Assembly: GCF_005405345.1 (NCBI RefSeq)
Contig: NZ_BJDW01000006.1
Location: 1 to 64,000, forward strand
DNA length: 64,000 nucleotides
From: Enterococcus viikkiensis
GTDB lineage: Bacteria; Bacillota; Bacilli; Lactobacillales; Enterococcaceae
Direction: 5' to 3'
The position numbers and the translations under genes are program-made. Below, one piece after another: positions 23,563 through 33,151 of the stretch. The first letter of the stretch is position 1, and each line of letters begins with the position of its first letter. A model generated the notes under the pieces. The model was given only the letters and a program-made list of their open reading frames with translations, was not told the DNA's origin and searched no databases.

Positions 23563-24297
23563 TTATTCTTCGTTCTTGATTTCAATTAATAATTTTTGCA
23601 TCTCCTGAGTTAGCTCTACTTTTTCAAGCATGTCCGGACGACGCAAGTAGGTGCGGCGTAACGATTCTTTTAATTGCCATTCCTCAATCAGACGATGATT
23701 GCCGTTCATCAAAACTTCCGGCACTCCCATCCCTTCAAATTCTGCAGGTCGGGTATACTGAGGATGTTCAAGCAAGCCCGTCGAATGAGAGTCCGTTTTC
23801 GCCGAAGTCTGGTTGCCAAGCACATCTGGTAATAAACGGACCGTCGCATCAATCATTACCATTGCTCCAAGCTCGCCACCAGTCAACACATAATCGCCTA
23901 AAGAAACTTCATCGGTCACCAAAGAGCGAATCCGTTCATCATATCCTTCATAATGTCCGCAAATAAAAACCAGCTGTTCCTCTTGAGAAAATTCTTCCGC
24001 CATTTTTTGGTTAAAAGGTTTTCCCGCCGGATCCAGTAAAATCACCCGTTTTGACTGATTGCTTGTTTCAGCCTCAATCGCCTTCAAGTTATCATAGATC
24101 GGCTGAACCTTTAACAGCATCCCAGCACCGCCACCATAGGGATAGTCATCGACTTGCTTATGCTTATTGTCTGAATACTGACGGAAATCATGAACATTAA
24201 TCTCCAGTAATTCTTTTTCCACCGCTTTGCCGATAATTGATTCGCCTAATGGTTCTTCGATCATTTTAGGAAAGAGGGTCAGTACATCAATCCGCAT
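23563..24297 (-). CDS. trmD: tRNA (guanine-37-N1)-methyltransferase
   Basis: 244 residues, standard TrmD length. [12 protein letters not shown] at the start, the SAM-binding trefoil knot loop ([27 protein letters not shown]) and the linker [16 protein letters not shown] are all present. It makes m1G37 in tRNAs that read CNN and some other codons, preventing +1 frameshifts. The start overlaps the end of rimM by 11 bases, so the two are coupled. Confidence 0.98.
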   Translation of the reverse strand: MRIDVLTLFPKMIEEPLGESIIGKAVEKELLEINVHDFRQYSDNKHKQVDDYPYGGGAGMLLKVQPIYDNLKAIEAETSNQSKRVILLDPAGKPFNQKMAEEFSQEEQLVFICGHYEGYDERIRSLVTDEVSLGDYVLTGGELGAMVMIDATVRLLPDVLGNQTSAKTDSHSTGLLEHPQYTRPAEFEGMGVPEVLMNGNHRLIEEWQLKESLRRTYLRRPDMLEKVELTQEMQKLLIEIKNEE

Positions 24298-24811
24298 CGT
24301 CTAACAATCCTTCCGGAAGCTCTACATGAACGACACCTTCAGTAAGATCGATGTCTTTCACAACTGATTCAATGTACGGAATCAGAGCATCTTTCTGACC
24401 TTTACGTTTTATCACCCAAACATCATTTGCCCCTGGCGATAATATTTCAGTAATTCTCCCAATTTCATGCTCTTCTTCATCAATAACCGTCAGACCGATG
24501 ATTTCATGATAATAGTATTCATGTTCATTCAATTCAGTCAATTGCTTTTCAGATATTTTCAAAATTCCATCACGAAACGCCTCGACTTGATTAATATTGG
24601 GATAGCCTTCAAAACTTAACAAGTCGAAGTTTTTGTGGCGACGATAGCTAGCTATCGTTAAAGGTAAAACCTCTTGGCCTTCTCTAAACAAGAAAAGTTT
24701 TTCTCCAACTTGATAGCGTTCCTCCGTGAAATCTGTGCTTGAGATTACGCGAACCTCGCCACGGATTCCGTGGGTATTGACGATTTTCCCGACTTTATAA
24801 TAATTAGTCAC
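24287..24811 (-). CDS. rimM: 16S rRNA processing / 30S maturation factor RimM
   Basis: 174 residues. GTG start at 24811 with a purine-rich GAGGGAAGT site. The N-terminal RimM domain ([17 protein letters not shown]) and C-terminal PRC-barrel ([23 protein letters not shown]) are present. It aids late assembly of the 30S head around protein S19. It lies between the lipoprotein gene and trmD. Confidence 0.97.
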   Translation of the reverse strand: MTNYYKVGKIVNTHGIRGEVRVISSTDFTEERYQVGEKLFLFREGQEVLPLTIASYRRHKNFDLLSFEGYPNINQVEAFRDGILKISEKQLTELNEHEYYYHEIIGLTVIDEEEHEIGRITEILSPGANDVWVIKRKGQKDALIPYIESVVKDIDLTEGVVHVELPEGLLDDAD

Positions 24812-24834
24812 TTACTTCCCTCTTTCTGCTTTCT

Positions 24835-25683
24835 CTAGGATGCCATCGAAACAGCCATCTTCAAGCTGTTCATAGCATCTGCATTCATTAGTGTATAAAC
24901 CGTTTGATTGTTTTGCCAAACGACCGTATTGGATTGGAAATCGCTTGGAGTCACCTGTAAGGAAATTTGACCGGCCCTTTGCGGTGCTGGTAAAAAGGCC
25001 TCTTCCAAATATTCAACCGTTTGTTTAGCCAACGGTTTCGGATCCTCTTGTTCCAAATTATTGGCACGAACTAAAAGACTCCAATTGCCTTCTTTCCAAC
25101 CTAAAAAGCTTGAGCCAGCGCCGGCTGTTTGGTAGCCGGTAATATTATGGCCTAAATCAACCTGCTGCCCGTTTGGATCATAGATTTGGCCAACTTCATT
25201 TTGAGCCGTTTCCGTTGAATCAAAGGTATGGCGTTGAAATTGTGCCACTGGTGTTTGGCTATTTAAACTTGAATCATTAAAAGGTGTCTCTTCATTGACA
25301 ACATAATAAGTCACTTTCAACGTCCCTTGCGCTTCAGAAGCAGTCATTCCAATTGTTTTCCCACCACTAATCGTGGACGGATCAGGAAATTTTTCATTTG
25401 GATACTTGGCTTTCAGCTCTTCTAGTGCGGTCATGGTCTGATTAGCGTGGGTCGAGTCGGTACCAATGGCGCTTGTAGCCATCTTTGTGCTTGAAGCGAC
25501 AGTTGACGCTGGTTTTGCGCTACTTGGTTTACTGCTTTGCGAACGTGATAGGTTGGTAGTCGAGTGGGACTTCGTTGTAGCTGTCTCCATCGACTTTGTG
25601 GTGCTATCTTTTGAATCATTGGTTGCAGAGTTACAGGCGGCGAGTGCGAACAATGTACTAAACAATACTAAAAATTTTTTCAT
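24835..25683 (-). CDS. Lipoprotein of unknown function
   Basis: 282 residues. Signal peptide with lipobox LAAC (Cys17), then about 60 residues of Ser/Thr/Lys-rich linker typical of surface lipoproteins, and a globular domain from about 85. I do not recognise the family. It is placed between khpA and rimM, inside what is elsewhere a tight ribosome-biogenesis operon, 23 bases before rimM. Confidence 0.8.
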   Translation of the reverse strand: MKKFLVLFSTLFALAACNSATNDSKDSTTKSMETATTKSHSTTNLSRSQSSKPSSAKPASTVASSTKMATSAIGTDSTHANQTMTALEELKAKYPNEKFPDPSTISGGKTIGMTASEAQGTLKVTYYVVNEETPFNDSSLNSQTPVAQFQRHTFDSTETAQNEVGQIYDPNGQQVDLGHNITGYQTAGAGSSFLGWKEGNWSLLVRANNLEQEDPKPLAKQTVEYLEEAFLPAPQRAGQISLQVTPSDFQSNTVVWQNNQTVYTLMNADAMNSLKMAVSMAS

Positions 25684-25762
25684 GATGAACCACCTCCACC
25701 CTCATTCTACCCCACATCTACATAAAAAACACCCGAATCAAACTGACTCGAGTGTTCCAATT

Positions 25763-26008
25763 TTATTTACCATCCACGATGTTTAGACGAACTTTTTTCG
25801 GTCCATTTGTCCGAACACTGTATACGATCGTACGGATCGCTTTTGCGACACGGCCTTGTTTTCCGATGATTCTACCGATATCCTCAGGTGCAACCGCTAA
25901 GTTGTACTCTAAGAAATCTTTAGACTCTTCAATCTCTAATTTCACTTCTTCTGGTTTCGTCACCAATGGACGAACAATGGTCAACACAAGGTTAGTTAAA
26001 TCTTGCAT
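25763..26008 (-). CDS. khpA: KH-domain RNA-binding protein KhpA
   Basis: 81 residues: a single KH domain with GxxG loop IIGKQGRVAKAI. KhpA forms a complex with KhpB/EloR and affects cell elongation and sRNA/mRNA control in Gram-positive cocci. It follows rpsP by 11 bases as in most Firmicutes. Confidence 0.93.
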   Translation of the reverse strand: MQDLTNLVLTIVRPLVTKPEEVKLEIEESKDFLEYNLAVAPEDIGRIIGKQGRVAKAIRTIVYSVRTNGPKKVRLNIVDGK

Positions 26009-26019
26009 AATTGATCACC

Positions 26020-26295
26020 TTACTTCTTAGTGAATTTAGCGTCGTGGTGTTTTTGCATGATGCCTTCTTTAGAAAGAATGTTACGAACTGTATCAGAAGG
26101 TTGTGCACCTTTTTGTAACCAGTTTAAAACATTTTCTTCTTTTAAGACTACTTCTGCAGGGTCTTTCAAAGGATTGTAAGTACCCACAGTTTCGATAAAA
26201 CGTCCATCACGAGGAGAACGAGAATCAGCAACAACGATACGGTAGAAAGGTTTCTTTTTAGAACCCATACGTTTCAAGCGAATTTTAACTGCCAT
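26020..26295 (-). CDS. rpsP: 30S ribosomal protein S16
   Basis: 91 residues, [11 protein letters not shown] through [20 protein letters not shown]; complete S16. ATG at 26295 follows TGGAGGTG. It is the first gene of the rpsP-khpA-lipoprotein-rimM-trmD unit. Confidence 0.98.
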   Translation of the reverse strand: MAVKIRLKRMGSKKKPFYRIVVADSRSPRDGRFIETVGTYNPLKDPAEVVLKEENVLNWLQKGAQPSDTVRNILSKEGIMQKHHDAKFTKK

Positions 26296-26333
26296 TGTAT
26301 AACTACACCTCCATATAATTAATCACAAGATGT

Positions 26334-26381
26334 AGTCTAACACGCTTTTGATTAGCTGTAAAGAGTTTTTTCTTTACAGCT
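26334..26381 (-). promoter_or_regulatory. rpsP operon promoter overlapped by an 11-bp inverted repeat
   Basis: On the minus strand TTTACA (26357-26362), a 17-base spacer and TAGACT (26334-26339). The -35 box is inside a perfect inverted repeat AGCTGTAAAGA/TCTTTACAGCT (26354-26364, 26371-26381). On the plus strand the same hairpin is followed by a T-rich tract. Confidence 0.6.
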
Positions 26382-26519
26382 TCTTTTTCTTTCTAATCAG
26401 CAATCCTATCCCGAAAAACGGCTGGAATAAAAATCATAAGTCGTATCTTTTGCATCCATTACTTATTTTTTGTAAGATTAAAAAGTAGATAACATGTAAT
26501 TTACTTAGGAGGAATAGCT

Positions 26520-27074
26520 ATGACAAAAACTATTGGTATTTTAGTAGGAAGTTTACGTAAAGATTCTTATAACAAAATCGTCGCAAAACAATTTGCGGAA
26601 TTATTACCTGAAGGCTTTGAAGCAAAATTTATTAAAATTGATGATCTTCCATTCTATAATGAAGACTTAGAGGTTGAAGGACAAATTCCTGAAGCTTGGG
26701 CTCGTTTGCGTGAAGATGTTAAAGGTGTCGACGGACTATACTTCGTTACGCCAGAATACAATCGTTCCATTCCAGCCGCTTTAAAAAATGCGTTAGATGT
26801 TGGTTCGCGTCCAATGGGTAGCAGTGTTTGGGGTGGCAAACCAGGCCTAGTTGTGACTGTATCACCTGGTGGCCCTGGTGGATTCGGTGCAAACCATATC
26901 CTACGTCAATCATTAGTCTTTTTAGATGTTCCCACTTTGCAACAACCAGAAGCATATATCGGTGGCATCATGAACTTAGTGGATAATGATGGTCACCTGG
27001 CTGACGGCACCGTTAAATTCTTCAAGACGATCACTGATCAGTATATTGAATTCTTCAATAAATTAACCAAATAA
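26520..27074 (+). CDS. NADPH-dependent FMN reductase family protein
   Basis: 184 residues with flavodoxin-like fold signatures: GSLRKDSYNK near the start (phosphate loop for FMN) and FVTPEYNRSIPAALKNALD in the middle. Members reduce FMN, quinones or azo dyes with NAD(P)H. ATG at 26520 after TTAGGAGG. It is divergent from rpsP and ends in its own terminator, so it is a single-gene unit. Confidence 0.9.
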   Translation: MTKTIGILVGSLRKDSYNKIVAKQFAELLPEGFEAKFIKIDDLPFYNEDLEVEGQIPEAWARLREDVKGVDGLYFVTPEYNRSIPAALKNALDVGSRPMGSSVWGGKPGLVVTVSPGGPGGFGANHILRQSLVFLDVPTLQQPEAYIGGIMNLVDNDGHLADGTVKFFKTITDQYIEFFNKLTK

Positions 27075-27087
27075 TTACGTCCACGTA

Positions 27088-27120
27088 AATGACTTACGAT
27101 TTTTCGTAAGTCATTTTTTT
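27088..27120 (+). terminator. Terminator after the FMN reductase gene
   Basis: Stem ATGACTTACGA/TCGTAAGTCAT with a short T loop followed by seven T. Confidence 0.9.
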
Positions 27121-27166
27121 AATATGGTATACTTATTACTAAATAACCATTTTTAGGAGGGATTAT

Positions 27167-27814
27167 TTGACCATTACGATTCGTTTGGAAGAAGAAAAGG
27201 ATTACCGACAAGTAGAAGAAATAACCCGAGAGGCATTTTGGAATTTATATGTGCCTGGAGCGGAAGAACACTATATTGCCCACACTTTGCGGAAACATCC
27301 TGATTTTATCCCAGAATTGACCTTTGTGATTGAAAAAGACGGAGAACTCATTGGCAGCATCTTTTTCAGTCATGCTAAAATCAAAGATGAAACCGGGAAA
27401 GACTTTCCGGTGATTTCCTTTGGACCTGTTAGCATTTCGCCTAAGTATCATCGCCAAGGCTATGGTCGGATGCTAATTGAACACGGCATTGCCGAAGCAA
27501 AACGGTTGGGCTATCTTGCTATCGTAATCGGCGGCTTTCCGTATCATTATCATACTTATGGCTTTGTCGGGACAAAAAAATACGGTATCTCGATGCCTGA
27601 TGGCAAATATTACACCGGAATCATGGCATTACCATTAAAAAAAGGAGCATTGGATCAAGTGACAGGTACAATCATTTTTTCCGAGGGGATGTATCCTGAC
27701 CAAGCTCACTTGGCAAGCTTTGACGAAACCTTCCCGCCTAAAGAAAAGAACGTTTTGCCTTTTCAAGCAAAATTTGAAGCAGCCGTCAATGAAATTGATA
27801 ACAATGCGTATTAA
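27167..27814 (+). CDS. GNAT family N-acetyltransferase
   Basis: 215 residues. TTG start at 27167 supported by AGGAGGGATTAT. The acetyl-CoA binding motif appears as ISPKYHRQGYGRMLIEHG (about 90-108), with a preceding GPVSI strand. This is the YhbS-like GNAT type; substrate unknown. It shares a bidirectional terminator with the reductase gene that faces it. Confidence 0.88.
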   Translation: MTITIRLEEEKDYRQVEEITREAFWNLYVPGAEEHYIAHTLRKHPDFIPELTFVIEKDGELIGSIFFSHAKIKDETGKDFPVISFGPVSISPKYHRQGYGRMLIEHGIAEAKRLGYLAIVIGGFPYHYHTYGFVGTKKYGISMPDGKYYTGIMALPLKKGALDQVTGTIIFSEGMYPDQAHLASFDETFPPKEKNVLPFQAKFEAAVNEIDNNAY

Positions 27815-27846
27815 AAAAGTTTTGAGCTGTTGCTCAAAACTTTTTT
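27813..27846. terminator. Bidirectional terminator
   Basis: Stem AAAAAAGTTTTGAGC/GCTCAAAACTTTTTT with a TGTT loop, serving the plus-strand GNAT gene and the minus-strand DHFR-like gene. Confidence 0.92.
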
Positions 27847-28357
27847 ATTTTTTTAAATGTAATTGAGCAAATTGCCCAAATTGTTCTGTATCGATCAATT
27901 GTAATTTCTGCTGATGACTTTGCGGTAAAAATAAGGGGACTCCCTCACCTAACAAGATCGGTACAACTTGGATCCACCATTCTTCGATCAAACCAGCTTC
28001 GATCACTGGTTGCAGAAGCATTCCGCCACCTACGACCCAAATTGTTTTCTCTTCAGGCAATCGCCGGATAAAAGCCACCGGGTCCTCATCCATCCGTTTC
28101 AGATTATCATCCAAATTTACCTTTGAACGACTAAAAACAAAATTCTCTTTTTCAGGATAAAGGATCTCCTTTGGTGCATCCCGCTTCACCACTTCATACG
28201 TCCGTCGTCCCATCATCGTATAGTCAATTCCTTGATAAAATTGATCATAAGGGACCAAATTTCCGCCTGGTTGATTGTACAACCAGTCCAATTGATCCTG
28301 CTTATCAGCTAAATAGCCATCCAGACTGATCGCTCCATAAAACACTGCTCGTGCCAC
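27845..28357 (-). CDS. Dihydrofolate reductase family protein (RibD C-terminal-like)
   Basis: 170 residues. GTG at 28357 is six bases after AGGAGG; a TTG one codon earlier is too close. It contains AVFYGAISLDGYLA at the start, MMGRRTYEVV and a glycine-rich nucleotide site WVVGGGMLLQPV. This is the YwjB/RibD_C type of stand-alone reductase; substrate unproven. It is not the housekeeping DHFR. Confidence 0.85.
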   Translation of the reverse strand: MARAVFYGAISLDGYLADKQDQLDWLYNQPGGNLVPYDQFYQGIDYTMMGRRTYEVVKRDAPKEILYPEKENFVFSRSKVNLDDNLKRMDEDPVAFIRRLPEEKTIWVVGGGMLLQPVIEAGLIEEWWIQVVPILLGEGVPLFLPQSHQQKLQLIDTEQFGQFAQLHLKK

Positions 28358-28395
28358 CAAATCCCTCCTCGTTCTATTTTTATCATGATATCAAA

Positions 28396-28425
28396 GAAAG
28401 GCTTCCTCAACAAAAAAGGAAGCCT
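28396..28425 (-). terminator. Terminator after the dipeptidase gene
   Basis: Stem AGGCTTCC/GGAAGCCT; on the minus strand it is followed by TTCTTTG. The U-tract is weak. Confidence 0.65.
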
Positions 28426-28431
28426 CGATCT

Positions 28432-29841
28432 TTATAAATTGATATCCATTTTGTACGTTAACTTAGATAAATCAATACTACTTTTTACTAACTCTCCAAT
28501 ATACTTCATCGCTTTTTCTTTCATCGCACCGACGATTTCATGATTACGTTTGGTTAAGTATTCAGTGAGTTCCGCTCCTTGCAACCGTTGGGCCTGTTTA
28601 TCCGTCTCTGCCACTAGACGAATCAAGTTCTCACGACAATCTTTGACAAAATCACGATCAGATTCAATTAGTTCACTATAGTGGCCTTCCACTAAAGCAG
28701 TGATCGTCCGATACATCCAATAGCCGTCTGCTAAATTCCAATCCAACTTCGTATCGTTGAAGCTTGGGTCTGAATCTGTTGCATTGCCATAGAATGGTAG
28801 ATGTGGATTAAAGGCTGGTACCCCTAAACAGACCCACATAATGGTTGAAAGCTCTTCTGGTACGTGATTACGAACTTGCATAATATGTGAATCTTGTGTC
28901 CGATTCAAAGCGATCGGGCGATACAAATGTTTTTCACGTTCAGATCCCTTGCCGTAAGGATCATAGACGGTCTCATTGTAATGAGAACCTAGAATATAGG
29001 CGATATCTTCCAAACTGATTTTACGATTCGCTTTTTGTAAAAACGGTAGCTTAGAAGAGACTGGACTCTGATCGATTTCAGGATTGAAATAGCGTTGGCC
29101 AAACCACACCCGTGGCGTATTGTAATAACGATCTTTTTCCGTATCCGTACCAAAAATATGACGGAAATTAAAGCCTTCGTGATCAGGATTCAAATGATTT
29201 TTTTCGACAAATTCTTGGATGCCTTCTGACCACATAAAGTTTTCTGGATCATTAAAGTCGATTTCTTCTTGAGCAACTTGGTTGGCAATCACCGCATAGT
29301 GGTCTTCTGGGATACGTTGTGCTACCCAATGATGACCGGTAACGATTTCCATGTACCACACCTCATCTTTGTCGCTAAAGACTACCCCATTTCCTTCCGG
29401 TGAGCCAGAATTTTTGATGATCTCGCCTAAATATTCTACCCCATGTTTAGCGGAATCAATGTACGGTAAGACCGCGACGACCATTGAATCTTCTGCGATT
29501 CCATTTTTTACTAACGGATCAAAAGCCAAAACATGTTCATTGGCGTAGACACTTTCCGTCGCGCTGATGCCGACATTTTTTTCATTAAAGCCGCTACCGC
29601 CAAAAATCCCTTCCTTTTCAACATTTACGTTTGGCACTATTTGATAACGATACGCTTTCTTCGGATAATCAAAAGTAAAACCATTTTTATTCGATACGTA
29701 TTTTCCTGTTTGATTGTCCTTGCTTGGAATCACTTGAATTTTTTGCGGCGTATCCGCCACGAACATATCGTTGTTCCGCGCCATCATTGTTGAACCGTCT
29801 GTTGAAGCTTTTTTCCCTACTAAGATCGTTGTACAAGCCAC
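28432..29841 (-). CDS. pepD: C69 family dipeptidase (PepD type)
   Basis: 469 residues. GTG start at 29841 after AAAGGAGG. The protein starts MACTTILVGKKAS, so Cys3 is the N-terminal nucleophile of this Ntn-hydrolase family, with STMMARNND close by. Long segments (WYMEIVTGHHWVAQRIP, SHYNETVYDPYG) match lactic-acid-bacterial PepDA/PepDB. It is cytoplasmic and cleaves dipeptides with broad specificity. It is a single-gene unit. Confidence 0.93.
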   Translation of the reverse strand: MACTTILVGKKASTDGSTMMARNNDMFVADTPQKIQVIPSKDNQTGKYVSNKNGFTFDYPKKAYRYQIVPNVNVEKEGIFGGSGFNEKNVGISATESVYANEHVLAFDPLVKNGIAEDSMVVAVLPYIDSAKHGVEYLGEIIKNSGSPEGNGVVFSDKDEVWYMEIVTGHHWVAQRIPEDHYAVIANQVAQEEIDFNDPENFMWSEGIQEFVEKNHLNPDHEGFNFRHIFGTDTEKDRYYNTPRVWFGQRYFNPEIDQSPVSSKLPFLQKANRKISLEDIAYILGSHYNETVYDPYGKGSEREKHLYRPIALNRTQDSHIMQVRNHVPEELSTIMWVCLGVPAFNPHLPFYGNATDSDPSFNDTKLDWNLADGYWMYRTITALVEGHYSELIESDRDFVKDCRENLIRLVAETDKQAQRLQGAELTEYLTKRNHEIVGAMKEKAMKYIGELVKSSIDLSKLTYKMDINL

Positions 29842-29917
29842 TATAAAGGCCTCCTTTTTTCTTACAAATCAACTATAACGCTGATCGAAAAAAAAGACCA
29901 AAGAAAACCTAAACCGT

Positions 29918-30484
29918 TTACTTTTTGCTCAATTCCTCATAGCGGAAGCAAGTAATTTTATGATCATTGACGATTCCAACCGCCTGTAAAAAAGCATAAA
30001 TCGTTGTACTGCCGACAAACTTAAACCCGCGCTTTTTCAAATCCTTCGCAATCGCATCAGATAATTCTGTTTTGGCCGGGACATCCGCCATCGAAGCTCT
30101 TTTCTCATCAATCACTTGATGGCCCACGAAGCCCCACAAATAATCCGAGAAACTCAACCCACTCGCCTGCATATCCAACACTTTTTGAGCATTAGTGATC
30201 GCTGCTTCGATTTTTCTACGGTTCCGAATGATACCCGCATCTTGCATCAAGGATTCAACCTTTGCTTCATCAAAGGCCGCAACTTTTTCAAGCACAAAGT
30301 GTTCATAGGCTTGATCAAAGTTCTCCATCTTATTCAGAATCGTTTGCCAACTTAATCCAGCTTGATTCATATCTAGCACTAATTTACGAAAAAGACGTTG
30401 ATCATCGTATTCTGGTACTCCCCAAACAGTATCGTGATACTCCTGCATATTCTCATTACTACCCGCCCATTCGCATCTTTCCAT
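29918..30484 (-). CDS. tag: DNA-3-methyladenine glycosylase I
   Basis: 188 residues, the usual Tag length. ERCEWAGSN at the N-terminus (zinc Cys), YHDTVWGVPEYDD, LSWQTILNKMENF and the C-terminal GFKFVGSTTIYAFLQA with HKITCF are conserved. It removes 3-methyladenine from alkylated DNA. Confidence 0.94.
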   Translation of the reverse strand: MERCEWAGSNENMQEYHDTVWGVPEYDDQRLFRKLVLDMNQAGLSWQTILNKMENFDQAYEHFVLEKVAAFDEAKVESLMQDAGIIRNRRKIEAAITNAQKVLDMQASGLSFSDYLWGFVGHQVIDEKRASMADVPAKTELSDAIAKDLKKRGFKFVGSTTIYAFLQAVGIVNDHKITCFRYEELSKK

Positions 30485-30543
30485 TTCAACACTCCTTAAT
30501 TTTTATTTACAAAAATCGAACATACGCTCCCCTTCAGTATAGC

Positions 30544-30582
30544 AGAAAAAAGTGCCTATCTCTATTGAGACAGACACTTATT
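30544..30582 (-). terminator. ffh operon terminator
   Basis: Imperfect stem AAGTG..TCTC/GAGA..CACTT around TATT; T-rich on both sides, directly after the ffh stop. Confidence 0.7.
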
Positions 30583-30584
30583 TT

Positions 30585-32000
30585 TTATTTCCGTTTCTTT
30601 TTCTTCTTCTTGGTTTTCTTGACCATTCGGTTCATCGCCATTTTACCCATCTTGCCTTTGATACCTGAACCAAACATTTGATCCATTCCTGCCGGCATAC
30701 TGCCTTTGCTCATTTGCTGCATCATTTTGCGAGATTCTTTGAATTGTTTGATCATACGATTGACTTCGACAACTGAATTCCCAGAACCTGCTGCAATTCG
30801 GCGGCGACGACTTGGATTTAACAAATCAGGATCTTCCCGCTCCGCTGGGGTCATCGAGAAGACCATCGCTTTTTTCCGTTCCACATCTTTTGGATCGACT
30901 TTGACATTTTCAATGCCTGGCATTTGATTCATTCCCGGAATCATTTTTAATAGATCTTCGATCGGTCCCATCCCCATGACTTGATCCAATTGTTCGATGA
31001 AGTCATTGAAGTCAAAACTATTTTCCTTCATTTTGCGGGCAAGTTCTTCGGCTTTTTTCTCATCATAATCTTGTTGGGCTTTTTCGATCAAGGTCAGCAT
31101 ATCGCCCATTCCTAAGATACGACTGGACATCCGATCCGGGTGGAAAATTTCAAGATCCGTTAATTTTTCGCCTGATCCGATGAATTTGATTGGTGCCCCT
31201 GTCACCGCTCGAATAGATAGAGCCGCACCACCACGAGTGTCCCCATCTAATTTAGTAATAACTACCCCGGTAATTCCTAACTGTTCATTGAAACTTTGCG
31301 CCACGTTGACCGCATCTTGTCCGGTCATGGCATCGACAACTAACAGAATTTCGTTTGGTTGAGCGATTTCTTTGATTTGTTTTAATTCATCCATCAATGC
31401 TTCATCGATGTGCAGACGCCCTGCCGTATCAATTAAGACATAGTCATTTTTATTTTGACGGGCTTGTTCCATCCCCTGACGCACGATCTCAACCGGGCTG
31501 ACTTCCGTTCCCAGATCAAAAACAGGAACGTTTAATTGTTGACCCAATACTTTTAATTGATCGATAGCCGCTGGACGATAGATATCGCCAGCGATCATTA
31601 ATGGTCGGGCCTTTTCGTTTTTGATTAATTGATTCGCTAATTTTCCGGCAAAGGTCGTTTTACCAGCCCCTTGTAAACCAGCCATCATAATGACCGTTGG
31701 GATCTTCGGTGATTTTTCGATTCCAACAGCTTCCGAACCCAGCGTTTTCGTTAATTCTTCATCAACGATCTTTACGATTTGTTGAGCTGGAGATAAGCTG
31801 TCTAAAACTTCTGCCCCTAATGCTCGAGTCCGAACTTCTTTGGTGAACTGCTTCACGACTTGCAAGTTAACGTCGGCTTCTAATAAAGCCAAACGAATCT
31901 CACGCATCATTTCTGTGATATCAGCCTCTGTAACTTTTCCTTTTTTACGTAATTTTCCCATCGCAGCTTGTAGACGCTGCGTTAAATTTTCAAATGCCAT
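30585..32000 (-). CDS. ffh: Signal recognition particle protein Ffh
   Basis: 471 residues. N domain (1-90), G domain with P-loop GLQGAGKTT, DTAGR and TKLDGD (about 100-295), and a Met-rich M domain (about 330-455) that binds 4.5S/scRNA and signal sequences. It ends in an unusually Lys-rich tail (VKKTKKKKKKRK). It targets membrane and secreted proteins to FtsY and the Sec translocon. It follows ylxM by 58 bases. Confidence 0.98.
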   Translation of the reverse strand: MAFENLTQRLQAAMGKLRKKGKVTEADITEMMREIRLALLEADVNLQVVKQFTKEVRTRALGAEVLDSLSPAQQIVKIVDEELTKTLGSEAVGIEKSPKIPTVIMMAGLQGAGKTTFAGKLANQLIKNEKARPLMIAGDIYRPAAIDQLKVLGQQLNVPVFDLGTEVSPVEIVRQGMEQARQNKNDYVLIDTAGRLHIDEALMDELKQIKEIAQPNEILLVVDAMTGQDAVNVAQSFNEQLGITGVVITKLDGDTRGGAALSIRAVTGAPIKFIGSGEKLTDLEIFHPDRMSSRILGMGDMLTLIEKAQQDYDEKKAEELARKMKENSFDFNDFIEQLDQVMGMGPIEDLLKMIPGMNQMPGIENVKVDPKDVERKKAMVFSMTPAEREDPDLLNPSRRRRIAAGSGNSVVEVNRMIKQFKESRKMMQQMSKGSMPAGMDQMFGSGIKGKMGKMAMNRMVKKTKKKKKKRK

Positions 32001-32058
32001 TGCTTACTTTCCTTTCTCCTAATCAGATACAACACATGCTTAAAGCATTCTTTTCATA

Positions 32059-32397
32059 CTATTCATCCAACTCTTGCAAGCCGCTAATTACCTCGGCTAA
32101 CACTTCATCTTTTGGATAGTGTTCGGTGACATATTGCGCCAGCTTATCTAGCTGTTCTTCTCGTACGATATAATCCGAAAACAAATGCAACTTGCGCTCG
32201 TATTCCTCGATAATTTTTTCTGTCCTTTTGATATTATCATAAACTGCCTGACGACTCACCTGATATTCTTCCGCAATTTCTCCTAAAGAAAAATCATCTG
32301 CGTAATACAGTTCCATATAATTCATTTGTTTTTCAGTCAATAGCGTCGCATAAAATTCAAACAACGCATTCATTCGATTGGTTTTTTCGATCTCCAT
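32059..32397 (-). CDS. ylxM: YlxM-like SRP-operon DNA-binding protein
   Basis: 112 residues from the ATG at 32397 ([16 protein letters not shown]) after GAGGATAACG; a TTG eight codons upstream lies inside the previous gene. It has a sigma-70 region 4-like helix-turn-helix ([27 protein letters not shown]). In streptococci YlxM stimulates the SRP GTPase pathway. Its ATG overlaps the stop of the DUF523 gene by one base (TAATG), so the two are coupled. Confidence 0.93.
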   Translation of the reverse strand: MEIEKTNRMNALFEFYATLLTEKQMNYMELYYADDFSLGEIAEEYQVSRQAVYDNIKRTEKIIEEYERKLHLFSDYIVREEQLDKLAQYVTEHYPKDEVLAEVISGLQELDE

Positions 32398-32858
32398 TAC
32401 GTTATCCTCATTTCTCGCCAATTTTCTTCTGAATATACCTTCAAGCCTTGTTGAATAAAATAAGCGGTCGCCACCCCAACGCCCGCGATCCGGTTACCCG
32501 AGAAGCTGCCGTCATAAATCAAACCGCTGCCGCAGGAAGGACTTCTTTCTTTTAAAATCAGTCCGCTGATCTGCAGTTTTTCTATTTCATTATAAGCTTT
32601 AACTGCCCCTTGTTTAAACAGTTCGGTGACATCTTCACCATCAGTATCTACGACCCGCGCTTGATTTCTCCACACGTCAAAACCATCGCCTTTTTGAATC
32701 TCCGCTGGTCTTCGTGGGACCGGCAAGCCCCCTAAAACTTCTGGACAAATCATGATTGCCAGCCCGTCATCGACTAACTGACGCAACTCCGGGATCGTAT
32801 TCGACTGACCGTCATAGCGGCAAGCTGTGCCGCCTAAACAGGCACTAATTCCTAACAT
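32397..32858 (-). CDS. DUF523 family protein
   Basis: 153 residues. [14 protein letters not shown] near the start, [19 protein letters not shown], and [17 protein letters not shown] are the conserved Cys-containing DUF523 motifs. Function is uncertain. Its stop overlaps the ylxM start, forming a DUF523-ylxM-ffh unit. Confidence 0.9.
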   Translation of the reverse strand: MLGISACLGGTACRYDGQSNTIPELRQLVDDGLAIMICPEVLGGLPVPRRPAEIQKGDGFDVWRNQARVVDTDGEDVTELFKQGAVKAYNEIEKLQISGLILKERSPSCGSGLIYDGSFSGNRIAGVGVATAYFIQQGLKVYSEENWREMRIT

Positions 32859-33042
32859 CTATTCTTCTCCCATCATTTTAAAAAGAAAATAGGTGACAAA
32901 ACTGCTTTCACATTATACCATTTATTCAAGTATTGAAATAGTCCTTCGCAAATGTTCTTATTAAGAAAAGCTACACAGATTCTTGTAGACGCTAAGCAAT
33001 TGACAGAACGGATCAAATTTCAGTTTTATTTAGGCAAGAACC

Positions 33043-33066
33043 TTGTTTTGCAAAACTGCAAAACAA
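33043..33066. promoter_or_regulatory. Perfect 10-bp inverted repeat upstream of the phoP-like gene
   Basis: TTGTTTTGCA-AAAC-TGCAAAACAA, 86 bases before the response-regulator ATG in a 293-base divergent gap with DUF523. On the plus strand it is followed by TAAAAATA rather than a T-run, so an operator is more likely than a terminator. TTGACA at 33000 could be a -35 box, with a poor -10. Confidence 0.5.
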
Positions 33067-33151
33067 TAAAAATACGGTCTCCTTTTTAGTAGATATGAAG
33101 GTTCAACGGGAGTAATCAAAGTATGAAGTTTTTTTAGGAAGGGAGATAGTT

